Source: Rhizobium sp. L51/94 (GTDB lineage: Bacteria; Pseudomonadota; Alphaproteobacteria; Rhizobiales; Rhizobiaceae). Taken from it: a stretch of 64,000 nucleotides of DNA. A program made the position numbers and the translations under genes. Location of the stretch: assembly GCF_019355555.1 (NCBI RefSeq), contig NZ_CP072143.1, positions 186,001 to 250,000 on the forward strand. The letters run 5' to 3'. This document shows, piece by piece, positions 45,046-53,981 of the stretch (positions within the stretch are counted from its first letter, which is position 1; each line of letters begins with the position of its first letter). Under the pieces are notes generated by a model. That model was given only the letters and a program-made list of their open reading frames with translations. It was not told the DNA's origin and did no database searches.

Positions 45046-48000
45046 ATGAACATTTCGTTGTTTCTATCAAAGTGGGCAGCAAGGCTGCACATCTCGGCAA
45101 TCCTCTTGACTGCGTTTTTTGCGATGATCTCTTCCGAGACTGCGAGCGGGGCCACCTCGCCATGCCCGACTTTGAATGCGACCGTGGTTCAGGGCGGTTC
45201 TGTGGTCATCGACGTTTCCAGCTGCGATGGTCCAGACAATTTCGGCATCGGCTGGAACGGAGTGCAGCCCGCTCACGGAACGATCTCGATCAGTTCGCAG
45301 AGCGGGTCGGGCACGCAGACCGTCACCTATACCCACAACGGCGATTCGGCCACCAGCGACACCTTTCCGCTGGAAGACGAAGACGGCAACAACATCACCG
45401 TCAACATCACCATCACCCCGTCGCGGTCGGCGAGCATCGCGGTGAGCCCGTCCAGCCGAAACGAAGACAGCGGCGCGGCCTTCACCTACACGGTGACGCT
45501 GAGCCAGACCAGCAGTTCGGCGACCACGGTGAACCTGACCAGGAGCGGGACCGCGACCAGCGGCACCGACTACAGCGGCGCTGTTAGCAGCGTCGTGGTG
45601 CCCGCCAATGCCACCACCGCCAGCTTTCCCATCACCCCGGTCGCGGACAGCACGGTGGAGCCGGACGAGACGGTGATCTTCAGCGTCGCCAGCGGCACCG
45701 GCTACGGCATCGGCAGCCCTTCCAGTGCCACCGCCACCATCCTCAACGACGACGTGCCCACCGCGTCGATCGCGGTGGCTCCGTCCAGCGTGGCCGAGGA
45801 CGGAGCGGCCAACTTGATCTACACCGTCTCCCTTAACCAGGCGGCGCAAAGCGCAGTGTCGATTGCTTTCAATGTTGGCGGCAGCGCGAGTTCCGGCACT
45901 GACTACGCAGCCGTCAGTTCGCCGCTGGTGATCGCCGCCGGGCAGACCAGCGGTACCATCACCATCAATCCGACCGCCGACAGCACCGTCGAACCTGACG
46001 AAACCGTGGTGATCAGCCTCGCCGCGGGTAGCGGCTACAGCGTGGGCTCCCCAAACAGCGCCACCGGCACCATCCTCAACGACGACCAGCCGTCGCTGTC
46101 GATCAACGACGTGTCGTTGAACGAAGGCAACGCCGGCACCAGCAACTCCACCTTCACCGTCTCGCTGAGCCAGCCGGCCGGAGCCGGTGGCGTTAGCTTC
46201 GATATCGCCACCGCCGACGGCACCGCAACAGCGGGCGTGGACTATGTCGCGTCCAGCCTGACCGGGCAGACCATTCCCGCCGGCAGCAGCAGCGCCACCT
46301 TTACCGTGCTGGTCAACGGCGACCCGCTCAACGAGCCGAACGAAACCTTCTTCGTCAACGTCAGCAACGTCTCCGGTGCCAGCGTGGCCGATGCGCAGGG
46401 CGTGGGCACCATCGTCAACGACGACGCGGTGCCGTCGCTGTCGATCGACGACGTCAGCGTCAACGAAGGCAACAGCGGTACCAGCACGGCCACCCTCACG
46501 GTGAGCCTGAGCGCAGCCAGCGGGCAGACCGTCTCGGTCAACTACGCCACCGCTGACGGCACAGCAACGGCCGGCAATGACTATGTCGGCCGCTCCGGCA
46601 CGCTGACCTTCGCGCCAGGCACCACCGCGCAAGGCGTGGCGGTGACGGTCAATGGCGACATTGCAGTGGAGCCCAGCGAGACCTTCAGTGTCGGCCTGTC
46701 CGGTGCCAGCAACGCCGGCATCGCCCGTGCCACCGGCACCGGCACAATCCTCAACGACGACGCGGTGGTGACGGTCGGGCCGGCATTGCTGCCAGCGGCT
46801 ACCGCGGGCAGTGCCTACAGCCAGACCCTGAGCGCCAGCGGCGGCACCGCGCCGTACACCTTCGCGGTCAGTGCCGGCACGTTGCCGGCCGGGTTGAGCT
46901 TGAGCCCCGCCGGCGTGCTGTCCGGCACGCCCACCGCCAGCGGCAGCTTCAACTTCACCGCGACGGCGACCGACAGCGCCGGCAGCCCCACCAGCGGCAA
47001 TCGCGCCTACACGCTGGCCGTGGCCAGCCCGACGATTACCCTGCCGGCCACTACCCTCGCGGGCGGTACTGCTAACCAGCCGTACACGGCTGCCATCAAT
47101 CCGGCGACCGGCGGCATCGCGCCGTACACCTATGCGATCAGCGCCGGCGCGTTGCCGGCTGGAATCACGGTCAACAGCGCGACTAGCGCACTCAGCGGCA
47201 CGCCGACCGTGACCGGTAGTTTCAGTTTCACCTTGACCGCGACCGACAGCACCACCGGCACCCCCGGGCAGGCGAACCAGAGCTACAGCCTGAGCATCAT
47301 ATCACCGACGCTGACCATCACGCCGTCGACATTACCGGCAGGCGCCATCGGCGCGGCCTACAGCCAGACCCTGGGCACCAGCGGCGGCACCACGCCGTAC
47401 ACATATGCAATCTCCGCCGGCGCTTTGCCGTCTGGGCTAAACCTGACGACTGCGGGCGTGCTCTCCGGCACGCCGACCACAAACGGGAATTTCAACTTTA
47501 CGATCACTGCGACCGACGCTAACAACGCCACGGGATCTGCCAGCTACAGCCTTGCTATTGGCGTACAGGCCCCGATCGCGGGCAATGTCGTAGCTACGGT
47601 GTCGGCCAACTCCTCGGCCAACTCGATAACGCTTAATCTGAGTGGCGGCTCTGCCACATCGGTCGCGATCGCAACCCAGGCCAGTCATGGCATGGCAACC
47701 GCATCAGGATCGTCGATCACCTATACGCCGACGACCGGCTATTTTGGATCAGACAGCTTCAGTTATAGGGCAACCAACGCAACCGGCACGAGCTCGGCTG
47801 CGACGGTGACCATCACGGTGGCGGCTCCAACCTTCACCTTCTCGCCTGCAGCCGGGACGCTGACGGCCGGAACGGTGAACGTGACCTACAGCGAGACCTT
47901 GACGGCCTCGGGCGGTACGGCTCCCTACAATTACTCTGTCACGACAGGCGCTCTGCCGACCGGCCTTACGCTCAATAGCTCGACCGGCACCATTACCGGT

Positions 48001-49965
48001 TCGCCGACCACAAACGGCAACTACAACTTCACGATCACTGCGACCGACGTCAATACCGTTACTGGATCGGCAACCTATGCCATATCCGTGACGACCCCAT
48101 CGGTCACACTCGCCCTGTCCCCGGCATCGGGGGCCTTAGCGGGGGCAGCGGTCGGAACCGCCTACAATCAATCGATCACCGTGACCAACGGGACGGCACC
48201 CTATACCTATTCGGCGACCGGCCTTCCGGCAGGGCTCACCCTCAATACATCCACCGGAGCGATTACCGGCATGCCGACGACGGCAGGCAATTACACCATC
48301 GCGCTGACTGTCACTGACAGTGCCAACCCGGCCGATACTGGCAATGCGTCTTACACGCTTGCGGTCGCTGCAGCACCAGCAGTGACATTCAGCTTCTCGC
48401 CGGCTGCAGGCACGCTCCCTGAAGCCATGGCGGGCGAGGATTATAGCCAGCAGATCTCCGCCACCGGCGGAGCCACGCCGCTGATCTATAGCCTTGCGTC
48501 CGGCATTTTACCGGATGGGCTGACGCTGAACGTCTCGACGGGCGAACTAAGAGGTCCGATTAGCGCAACGGCGACGGTGAAGGATTATGCATTCACGCTT
48601 CAGGTCCGCGATAATAATGGTGCCACCGGGACCGCGGCATACACGCTGACCGTCAAGGAGCGCACCGTCAGCGTCACCGACAAGGTGGTGACTGTGCCAG
48701 CGGGCGGAACTCCGAACAATGTCGACCTCACAAGCGGCGCGACGGGCGGCCCGTTCGTCTCTGCAGAAATTGCCTCCGTAGAGCCGGCGAATGCCGGAAC
48801 ACTCTCCATCGTTCGCGGCGAGTTCGCGCAGGCGAGCACACCGACCGCGCTTGGGTGGTATCTGAAGTTTACTCCTAATCCGGCCTATTCCGGGCGGGTG
48901 CAAGTTAACTTTCGCCTGAGCAGCGCGCTTGGTACGTCCAACACCGGAACCGTCACCTATAATATCGGCTACGATGCCGCCAAGGTCGCCAGCGACATCG
49001 ATACTCTGGTGCATGGCTTCGTGCGCAGTCGCCAAAGCATGATCTCATCGACGATCTATGTTCCGGGCCTTCTTGAACGCCGACAGATGGGGCAGTCGAC
49101 CGATCCGGTCACCGCTCGCATGATGCCATCCGAAAACGGTATGACGGTCAACTTCTCGACCAGCCTTGCGCAGATGGAATCAGCGCGTGATGCGGATGAG
49201 GACGCCGGCGGTGGGTATTCCTCGCCGTTCAATATCTGGATTGACGGCGCGTTCCTCGCCCATAACGACAAGGATATTAATGGCAGCAAGTGGGGCCGCT
49301 TTGCCATGCTAAACCTGGGCGCTGACTATCTCCTCACCGAAAAGGCCTTGGTTGGCCTTTCCTTCCATTACGACTATATGACCGACCCGACGGATGAGGA
49401 CGCGATGCTCACGGGTAACGGCTGGCTCGCCGGTCCCTATGCGTCGCTCGAGATTGGCAAAGGTGTGTTCTGGAATGCCAGCCTGCGCTATGGCGGATCG
49501 AGCAACGATATCGATACCGTATTCTGGGATGGAACCTTCGACACGACACGCTGGATGGCCGACACCTCGATAGTGGGGCAGTTCAATGTCGATCAGGAGA
49601 CGACCCTCTCTCCGAAACTTCGGGTGGTATATTTCTCCGAAAAGGTCGAAGACTACACTGTCCAGAACAGCGGCGGCGACGCGATCAGCATCGACGGGTT
49701 CAAGGAAGAACAGTTTCGGGTCAGCCTTGGCGCGGAAATCGCCCGGTCGTTCACGCTGGAAAACGGCGGGAAGCTTACTCCGAAGCTTGGGCTGACGGGC
49801 GGTTTCTCTGGTCTAGACGGGTCCGGCGCGTTTGGGCAGATCACCGCCGGTCTTTCAATGCAGACAGCTGAAATGTGGTTGCTAGATGCAAGCCTACTCT
49901 TCAATCTCGAAGGCGAGGGTGAGAAATCAGCCGGCGCTCGTGTGAGGGCAAGCAAGCAGTTCTGA
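45046..49965 (+). CDS. Giant autotransporter adhesin with Calx-beta and Ig-like repeats
   Basis: 1639-residue type V secretion protein. A signal peptide (about residues 1-37, ending A-S-G-A) is followed by a short beta domain with two cysteines. Four Calx-beta repeats come next (about 125-570), each closing with I-L/V-N-D-D, then three Ig-like He_PIG-type repeats (S-G-G-T-A-P-Y-T-F, L-P-A-G-L, L-S-G-T-P-T), a Big-like module with Y-F-G-S-D-S-F-S-Y, three more Ig-like repeats and a spacer. The last ~290 residues form an autotransporter beta-barrel ending in Phe (R-A-S-K-Q-F). The ATG at 45046 is preferred (GAGG upstream); a longer reading from 44986 has no site. The passenger is expected at the cell surface, binding cells or plant polymers. 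Base usage is GC-richer in the Calx-beta half than in the barrel. Confidence 0.9.
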   Translation: MNISLFLSKWAARLHISAILLTAFFAMISSETASGATSPCPTLNATVVQGGSVVIDVSSCDGPDNFGIGWNGVQPAHGTISISSQSGSGTQTVTYTHNGDSATSDTFPLEDEDGNNITVNITITPSRSASIAVSPSSRNEDSGAAFTYTVTLSQTSSSATTVNLTRSGTATSGTDYSGAVSSVVVPANATTASFPITPVADSTVEPDETVIFSVASGTGYGIGSPSSATATILNDDVPTASIAVAPSSVAEDGAANLIYTVSLNQAAQSAVSIAFNVGGSASSGTDYAAVSSPLVIAAGQTSGTITINPTADSTVEPDETVVISLAAGSGYSVGSPNSATGTILNDDQPSLSINDVSLNEGNAGTSNSTFTVSLSQPAGAGGVSFDIATADGTATAGVDYVASSLTGQTIPAGSSSATFTVLVNGDPLNEPNETFFVNVSNVSGASVADAQGVGTIVNDDAVPSLSIDDVSVNEGNSGTSTATLTVSLSAASGQTVSVNYATADGTATAGNDYVGRSGTLTFAPGTTAQGVAVTVNGDIAVEPSETFSVGLSGASNAGIARATGTGTILNDDAVVTVGPALLPAATAGSAYSQTLSASGGTAPYTFAVSAGTLPAGLSLSPAGVLSGTPTASGSFNFTATATDSAGSPTSGNRAYTLAVASPTITLPATTLAGGTANQPYTAAINPATGGIAPYTYAISAGALPAGITVNSATSALSGTPTVTGSFSFTLTATDSTTGTPGQANQSYSLSIISPTLTITPSTLPAGAIGAAYSQTLGTSGGTTPYTYAISAGALPSGLNLTTAGVLSGTPTTNGNFNFTITATDANNATGSASYSLAIGVQAPIAGNVVATVSANSSANSITLNLSGGSATSVAIATQASHGMATASGSSITYTPTTGYFGSDSFSYRATNATGTSSAATVTITVAAPTFTFSPAAGTLTAGTVNVTYSETLTASGGTAPYNYSVTTGALPTGLTLNSSTGTITGSPTTNGNYNFTITATDVNTVTGSATYAISVTTPSVTLALSPASGALAGAAVGTAYNQSITVTNGTAPYTYSATGLPAGLTLNTSTGAITGMPTTAGNYTIALTVTDSANPADTGNASYTLAVAAAPAVTFSFSPAAGTLPEAMAGEDYSQQISATGGATPLIYSLASGILPDGLTLNVSTGELRGPISATATVKDYAFTLQVRDNNGATGTAAYTLTVKERTVSVTDKVVTVPAGGTPNNVDLTSGATGGPFVSAEIASVEPANAGTLSIVRGEFAQASTPTALGWYLKFTPNPAYSGRVQVNFRLSSALGTSNTGTVTYNIGYDAAKVASDIDTLVHGFVRSRQSMISSTIYVPGLLERRQMGQSTDPVTARMMPSENGMTVNFSTSLAQMESARDADEDAGGGYSSPFNIWIDGAFLAHNDKDINGSKWGRFAMLNLGADYLLTEKALVGLSFHYDYMTDPTDEDAMLTGNGWLAGPYASLEIGKGVFWNASLRYGGSSNDIDTVFWDGTFDTTRWMADTSIVGQFNVDQETTLSPKLRVVYFSEKVEDYTVQNSGGDAISIDGFKEEQFRVSLGAEIARSFTLENGGKLTPKLGLTGGFSGLDGSGAFGQITAGLSMQTAEMWLLDASLLFNLEGEGEKSAGARVRASKQF

Positions 49966-50371
49966 AGGACGAGACCAAAGGACCACCTTCTGACGCCGAT
50001 GCGACGCGTCGGCGTAGACGGCCGCGGTGCAACGACGAGACATAGGTATCCACCAGCATTGATAACTAGCGTTGGTGGGCTCATCGCTATCTTCGTTGTG
50101 ATGTTTGTCGTTCCGAACGATCGCGCTCGTTGGTGAAATGTTGGTCCGCGACCGCACTAAGCGGGGTGATTTCTCTCTTATTAGGCGAGCATAAAATAAT
50201 CATCGCGTAATCCTCTATTGCTTTTCTTCCCTATTTGTTCCTTTCGCTAGTGTCTCGAGCGCGGCAGAGTTGAGCATTTCACTAACACACATGCGATCGG
50301 CGTTGCAGCTACGGGGTGTGATTTTAACCCCGTTTTGAGTACGAAAAGGTGATCGACTGTGGTAATTTAAA
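49966..50371. other. Intergenic region between autotransporter and kinase
   Basis: About 400 bases, AT-richer than its flanks. A small dyad AACGA-N6-TCGTT lies near 50117. No copy of the TAGTACA dyad, no gene and no clear promoter was recognised. Confidence 0.5.
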
Positions 50372-52036
50372 ATGCGAGCATTGCTTATGAGAAAATTTGT
50401 GCCGGGCAAGCGAAGGGATGAAGAATTCGATACGGAGAAGGCTCAAGCCTTAATCCGGATTATTATCGTCACCGGAGCGATTATTTATACAATCGTGCCA
50501 ATACTGGCGGGCACCGCGCCGGTGGAGGCCTGGGGAGTGCAGATCCTCTACTGCTACTTCTGGCCATTTTCAATCGTGGTCTACTATTGGATTTCAAAGC
50601 GACCAGGAGAAAACCTAGTTCGTAGAGGCATAACGATCAGCCACGACCTCAGCGCGCTCACTTACACGATCGCGGTTGGGGGGGCCACGTTCCTCCCGCT
50701 CTTTGCGATCATGCTCTGGGTGACGGTTGGGAATGGTCTGCGCTACGGGCAAGCTTACCTCGCGGTGTCAACTTTAGGTACGCTCATTGGGATTGCAGTA
50801 ATCACACACTTCAATTCCTATTGGAACGATAACCCCTTTATGGTCCTCACCTTTGCGGTCACCACTGTGTTGGTGCCCGCGTACATCTATGCTCTGCTCG
50901 GACGACTGCATAAAGCTTACGCTGCCGAACAGGAAGCAAACCTTTCAAAATCGCGGTTCCTCGCCCAGGCGAGCCACGATTTGCGGCAGCCAATCCATGC
51001 GATTAGCTTGTTCACGGCGTGCCTGCGCGATTCCAGCTTGCAGCAAAAAGAATTGCAAATGGTGGAAAACATTGACCGATCGTTGCAAAGCGTGTCGCGC
51101 CTGTTCAAATCTTTGCTGGATATTTCGACGCTGGATAGCGGCACGGTCACGCCGAAATGCGAGAACATTACGATCGCCGAGGTCATTGAAGATGTCCTGC
51201 GGCAAAACTCCGAAGCGGCACATCTGAACGCCGTTGAGCTGCGCGTCGTGACCTGCGATGTCGCTGTCGAGATTGACCGTGCTTTGTTTACTACGATGTT
51301 GCAGAATATCGTCAATAACGCTGTCAAATATGCCGCCGGCCGGGTCATCCTCATCGGTTGCCGGCGCCGCTCAGGACGCTTGGCTGTGCAGGTCTATGAT
51401 CGCGGCCCAGGCATCCCATTCGAACATCAGGCAAAGGTCTTTGAAGAGTTCTATCAGGTCCGTGAACGGGGCGACAAAGATGTGGAAGGTGTAGGCCTTG
51501 GTCTGCCGATCGTCCGGCGACTTGGGCACCTGCTCGATATCGACGTGGACCTGCGCTCGGTGCCAGGTAGTGGAACTTGCGTGACACTGGGCAATCTGCC
51601 AATCGTGCGCAAGGAGGCGCGGATGGAACCGAAGCCCGTCGCAGGACAGCCGATGATAGTCAACGGGCTGCGCGTGCTTCTGGTTGAGGACGACGAAGCC
51701 GTGTTGGCGGCGACGGCAAGTCTTCTACGCAAATGGGGATGCGAGGTTCAGGCGGAACCGGCGATACCCAAAAATCTGGCGGAATGTGATTTGCTGATAA
51801 CCGATTTCGACCTTGGCGGTGGCATCACCGGGACGGAGTGCATTTCATTCGTTCGCGAGCGGAGCGGTAGGGACATCCCGGTTGTGGTTATGAGCGGCCA
51901 TGACGAAGCACGCGTCAGAGAGGATCTAGGGTCCGCAGAAATCCCGATCCTATCCAAACCGGTTAGGCCGGCCGAACTGCGCTCAATCATCGTGGTCAAG
52001 GCGCTGGAAGCCCGCAAGATGATGGCGATGGGCTAG
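50372..52036 (+). CDS. Membrane-bound hybrid histidine kinase
   Basis: 554-residue sensor kinase. The N-terminal ~200 residues hold about six hydrophobic segments with no periplasmic sensor domain, as in RpfC-like kinases. The HisKA domain carries F-L-A-Q-A-S-H-D-L-R-Q-P (phosphorylated His), and the ATPase domain N-N-A-V-K-Y-A, D-R-G-P-G-I-P and G-V-G-L-G-L-P-I-V-R-R. A C-terminal receiver follows, with L-L-V-E-D-D, the phospho-acceptor Asp in L-I-T-D-F-D-L, and L-S-K-P-V-R-P. Starts at 50372 or 50387 are both possible. It is probably the partner of the regulator at 52758, separated only by the lipoprotein gene; the signal is unknown. Confidence 0.9.
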   Translation: MRALLMRKFVPGKRRDEEFDTEKAQALIRIIIVTGAIIYTIVPILAGTAPVEAWGVQILYCYFWPFSIVVYYWISKRPGENLVRRGITISHDLSALTYTIAVGGATFLPLFAIMLWVTVGNGLRYGQAYLAVSTLGTLIGIAVITHFNSYWNDNPFMVLTFAVTTVLVPAYIYALLGRLHKAYAAEQEANLSKSRFLAQASHDLRQPIHAISLFTACLRDSSLQQKELQMVENIDRSLQSVSRLFKSLLDISTLDSGTVTPKCENITIAEVIEDVLRQNSEAAHLNAVELRVVTCDVAVEIDRALFTTMLQNIVNNAVKYAAGRVILIGCRRRSGRLAVQVYDRGPGIPFEHQAKVFEEFYQVRERGDKDVEGVGLGLPIVRRLGHLLDIDVDLRSVPGSGTCVTLGNLPIVRKEARMEPKPVAGQPMIVNGLRVLLVEDDEAVLAATASLLRKWGCEVQAEPAIPKNLAECDLLITDFDLGGGITGTECISFVRERSGRDIPVVVMSGHDEARVREDLGSAEIPILSKPVRPAELRSIIVVKALEARKMMAMG

Positions 52037-52128
52037 ACGACCCCTCCTAGACGCATCGCAACCAATGCTGCGCGGGGCTTTATCGACAGCGAGAGGCTCG
52101 TTGCAGCCGTAGGTCGTGGCCGGCTCGC

Positions 52129-52144
52129 TAGTACATGTGAGCTA
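52129..52144. promoter_or_regulatory. Dyad site 2 upstream of the lipoprotein gene
   Basis: TAGTACATGTGAGCTA, flanked by C and G that extend the outer palindrome. 126 bases before the GTG at 52271. The left half matches the consensus exactly, the right half at 5 of 7 positions. Confidence 0.5.
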
Positions 52145-52270
52145 GTTCCCCCCGCTGGCGGTTCGCGATAAACGAAGGGCAGGGCCATTCAACTGGAGGT
52201 AACCCGCCTCCCAGGGCCCAGTACCACTCGTGCATCGTCCTCATTCGTATTTAAATTTTGGAGAGAGATA

Positions 52271-52651
52271 GTGAAGCGTTTAATTATGATCGCCGGCCTG
52301 GCGATGCTTGCAGGATGCGTGAACCCATATGTCGGCGGCAATGTGGATAAGATCAACCCGGAATACGCACGGCAGCATCTGATAAGGGGCAAAACAACCA
52401 AGGAAGAAGTCCGCCGGGCATTCGGGGAACCATCGCCGAGCTTGTCTAGCATCCAATCCAACGGTACCGAGGATTGGGTATACACCGCAGAAAAGGGCAC
52501 CAATATGCTCGACGCTGCCAGCTCTCTTATTCCTGTGGCGGGCATCTCGACTGCCTCTCATATCGCTCAAAGTGGACGCCGGGACAGCCAGTATCAGCTG
52601 CTGAAAATCTGGTTCGACAAGCGGGGGATTGTCGATCGCTGGGGCATGTAA
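52271..52651 (+). CDS. SmpA/OmlA-like small lipoprotein
   Basis: 126-residue lipoprotein. The N-terminus M-K-R-L-I-M-I-A-G-L-A-M-L-A-G-C has a lipobox (L-A-G-C), so Cys16 should be lipidated. The body has H-L-I-R-G-K-T-T-K-E-E-V-R-R-A-F-G-E-P, typical of SmpA/BamE-like domains that bind outer-membrane proteins, and ends W-F-D-K-R-G-I-V-D-R-W-G-M. The start is GTG at 52271, preceded by GAGAGA. Its place in a cluster that exports an autotransporter and a peptide suggests an accessory role at the outer membrane; this is inferred. Confidence 0.82.
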   Translation: MKRLIMIAGLAMLAGCVNPYVGGNVDKINPEYARQHLIRGKTTKEEVRRAFGEPSPSLSSIQSNGTEDWVYTAEKGTNMLDAASSLIPVAGISTASHIAQSGRRDSQYQLLKIWFDKRGIVDRWGM

Positions 52652-52665
52652 GGATTTGACGACGT

Positions 52666-52691
52666 GCGAGGCTGCAAAAATGTAGCCTCGC
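52666..52691 (+). terminator. Hairpin after the lipoprotein gene
   Basis: GCGAGGCTGC and GTAGCCTCGC form a 10-bp stem (one G-T pair) around AAAAAT, 15 bases after the lipoprotein stop. No T-run follows, so termination would be weak or rho-dependent. Confidence 0.5.
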
Positions 52692-52757
52692 CAGTTCGCC
52701 CAACCGCGTGAGACGTTTTAGGATTACCAGGAACCGGCGCTCGAAAGGACACCTTCC

Positions 52758-53399
52758 TTGGGTACTGAGTGCATTATAATAGCGGACGATCACCCCGTAT
52801 TTCGCGACGGCTTGTGCTCATTGATTGCACGTCTTGTGCCAGACGCGACCGTGCTGGGCGTGGATACGTACGAGGCGGCCGTTGCGCTGGCGAGAGCAGA
52901 GCCTCAGCAACCGAGCATGTTCGTCCTCGATCTGTTTTTCTCGCGCACCAACATCCGATCGGAGCTCGAGGCCCTTCGGCACGAGTTCGACCGTTCCACG
53001 ATCGTCGTCGTCACCATGGCCGAGGATCGAGCGACAATGCAGGCAGTACTTGCCTGTGGCGTCAACGGATTTATCAACAAGTCCGTCTCCCCAAAGGAAT
53101 TGACCGATGCCCTTTTGGCCATGCGCCAAGGGGAAATCATCGTCCGCCTACCGGCCAATGCTTATACGGCCAACGTTAAGGAGGTACACCTGAGCGAACG
53201 TCAAGCCGAAGTCTTGAACCTTGTCGCAGCCGGCAAGACGAACAAGGAAATCGCTTCGGCTCTTGAGATATCGCCATTTACCGTTCGCATCCACGTCTCG
53301 GCAATGATGCGCGCGCTTGGCGTTTCTTCACGCTCCGCGGCAGTGACCAAGGGCATCAGTGAAGGCTTGGTCAATGTAGATGACAAACAGCTCATGTAA
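52758..53399 (+). CDS. LuxR-family response regulator
   Basis: 213-residue two-component response regulator of the NarL/LuxR class. The receiver shows I-I-A-D-D-H-P-V-F-R-D-G (acidic pair), M-F-V-L-D-L-F-F (phosphorylated Asp) and I-N-K-S-V-S-P (Lys). The GerE-type helix-turn-helix reads L-S-E-R-Q-A-E-V-L-N-L-V-A-A-G-K-T-N-K-E-I-A (spaced form) and T-V-R-I-H-V-S. The start is TTG at 52758 with an AAAGGACA sequence upstream; this is a weak start, so expression may be low. It is the only DNA-binding regulator inside the dyad-marked cluster and thus the best candidate to bind those dyads, which have the size expected for a NarL/LuxR dimer. Confidence 0.9.
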   Translation: MGTECIIIADDHPVFRDGLCSLIARLVPDATVLGVDTYEAAVALARAEPQQPSMFVLDLFFSRTNIRSELEALRHEFDRSTIVVVTMAEDRATMQAVLACGVNGFINKSVSPKELTDALLAMRQGEIIVRLPANAYTANVKEVHLSERQAEVLNLVAAGKTNKEIASALEISPFTVRIHVSAMMRALGVSSRSAAVTKGISEGLVNVDDKQLM

Positions 53400-53447
53400 C
53401 GGGGCCGCGACTGTAAGCCGCCCCTCAGGTGGTTCTCACGGGTAGAC

Positions 53448-53463
53448 TAGTACAGCTGTCCTA
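53448..53463. promoter_or_regulatory. Dyad site 3 upstream of the double-glycine peptide
   Basis: TAGTACAGCTGTCCTA, the best-formed copy (both halves identical to the consensus), 90 bases before the peptide ATG. Confidence 0.65.
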
Positions 53464-53553
53464 ATTGCGCCTTGGACTCTTTTCTTGTTTAGCTTTTGGC
53501 GGTGCACGCGCCTCCAGGCCGTGTGCTTTAATGTTATCAAAAGAGGAAATAAC

Positions 53554-53754
53554 ATGGAACATTCAATGGTTTCGCGGGAAGATGCGCACTCGAACCTGCG
53601 CGAGCTCACCGATCAGGAACTTGACAACGTCAGCGGTGGCTGGGAGTTGTCAGGATTTGGCTACTCCATCGGAAAGACCGACGTCGCGGGCGGAAGCTGG
53701 TCCTATATCTACAAGGGCCAATCCCTCGTCTATTCGGAACTCTGCATGAGATAA
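53554..53754 (+). CDS. Double-glycine leader peptide (bacteriocin/microcin-like precursor)
   Basis: 66-residue peptide with a class II-type leader: L-R-E-L-T-D-Q-E-L-D-N-V-S-G-G (residues 15-29). C39 peptidases cut such leaders directly after the G-G. The predicted mature peptide (residues 30-66) begins W-E-L-S-G-F-G-Y, is rich in Gly, Ser, Tyr and Trp, and has a single Cys three residues from the end, so no internal disulfide is possible. AAAGAGGA lies before the ATG. The C39-type exporter is encoded just beyond on the opposite strand. It may be a bacteriocin, a signal or an adhesion-related peptide; activity cannot be read from sequence. Confidence 0.75.
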   Translation: MEHSMVSREDAHSNLRELTDQELDNVSGGWELSGFGYSIGKTDVAGGSWSYIYKGQSLVYSELCMR

Positions 53755-53981
53755 GATTGCGGCGCGCAATCCTGGGTCATTACTGATCTTAAGATCGCCC
53801 TCAAAGATTGAGCAGCGGCAATCATGGTGAGCCATCTTGATTGCCGCGCTTCGAATGAACCGTTCAAATATCGGTCGATGCCATCCTAGCAACTTGAGTT
53901 GCGCAAATAACGGGGCGTCGTCTGCGTCGCTGGCTGTTTACCTCTGTTGCATACTTAGACCAAGACCCTGCCTCCAGCCTC

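Noticed and set aside
45067..46632. 521-residue open frame antisense to the autotransporter
   Set aside because: It is a product of the GC-rich repeated codons of the Calx-beta region; the translation is Gly/Arg/Ala/Val-rich with no domain, and the sense strand encodes a clear protein.
45430..47400. Regularly spaced repeated DNA that could be taken for a CRISPR array or satellite
   Set aside because: The repeats fall in frame as Calx-beta and Ig-like protein modules of about 90-110 residues, with no short constant repeat and unique spacer pattern.
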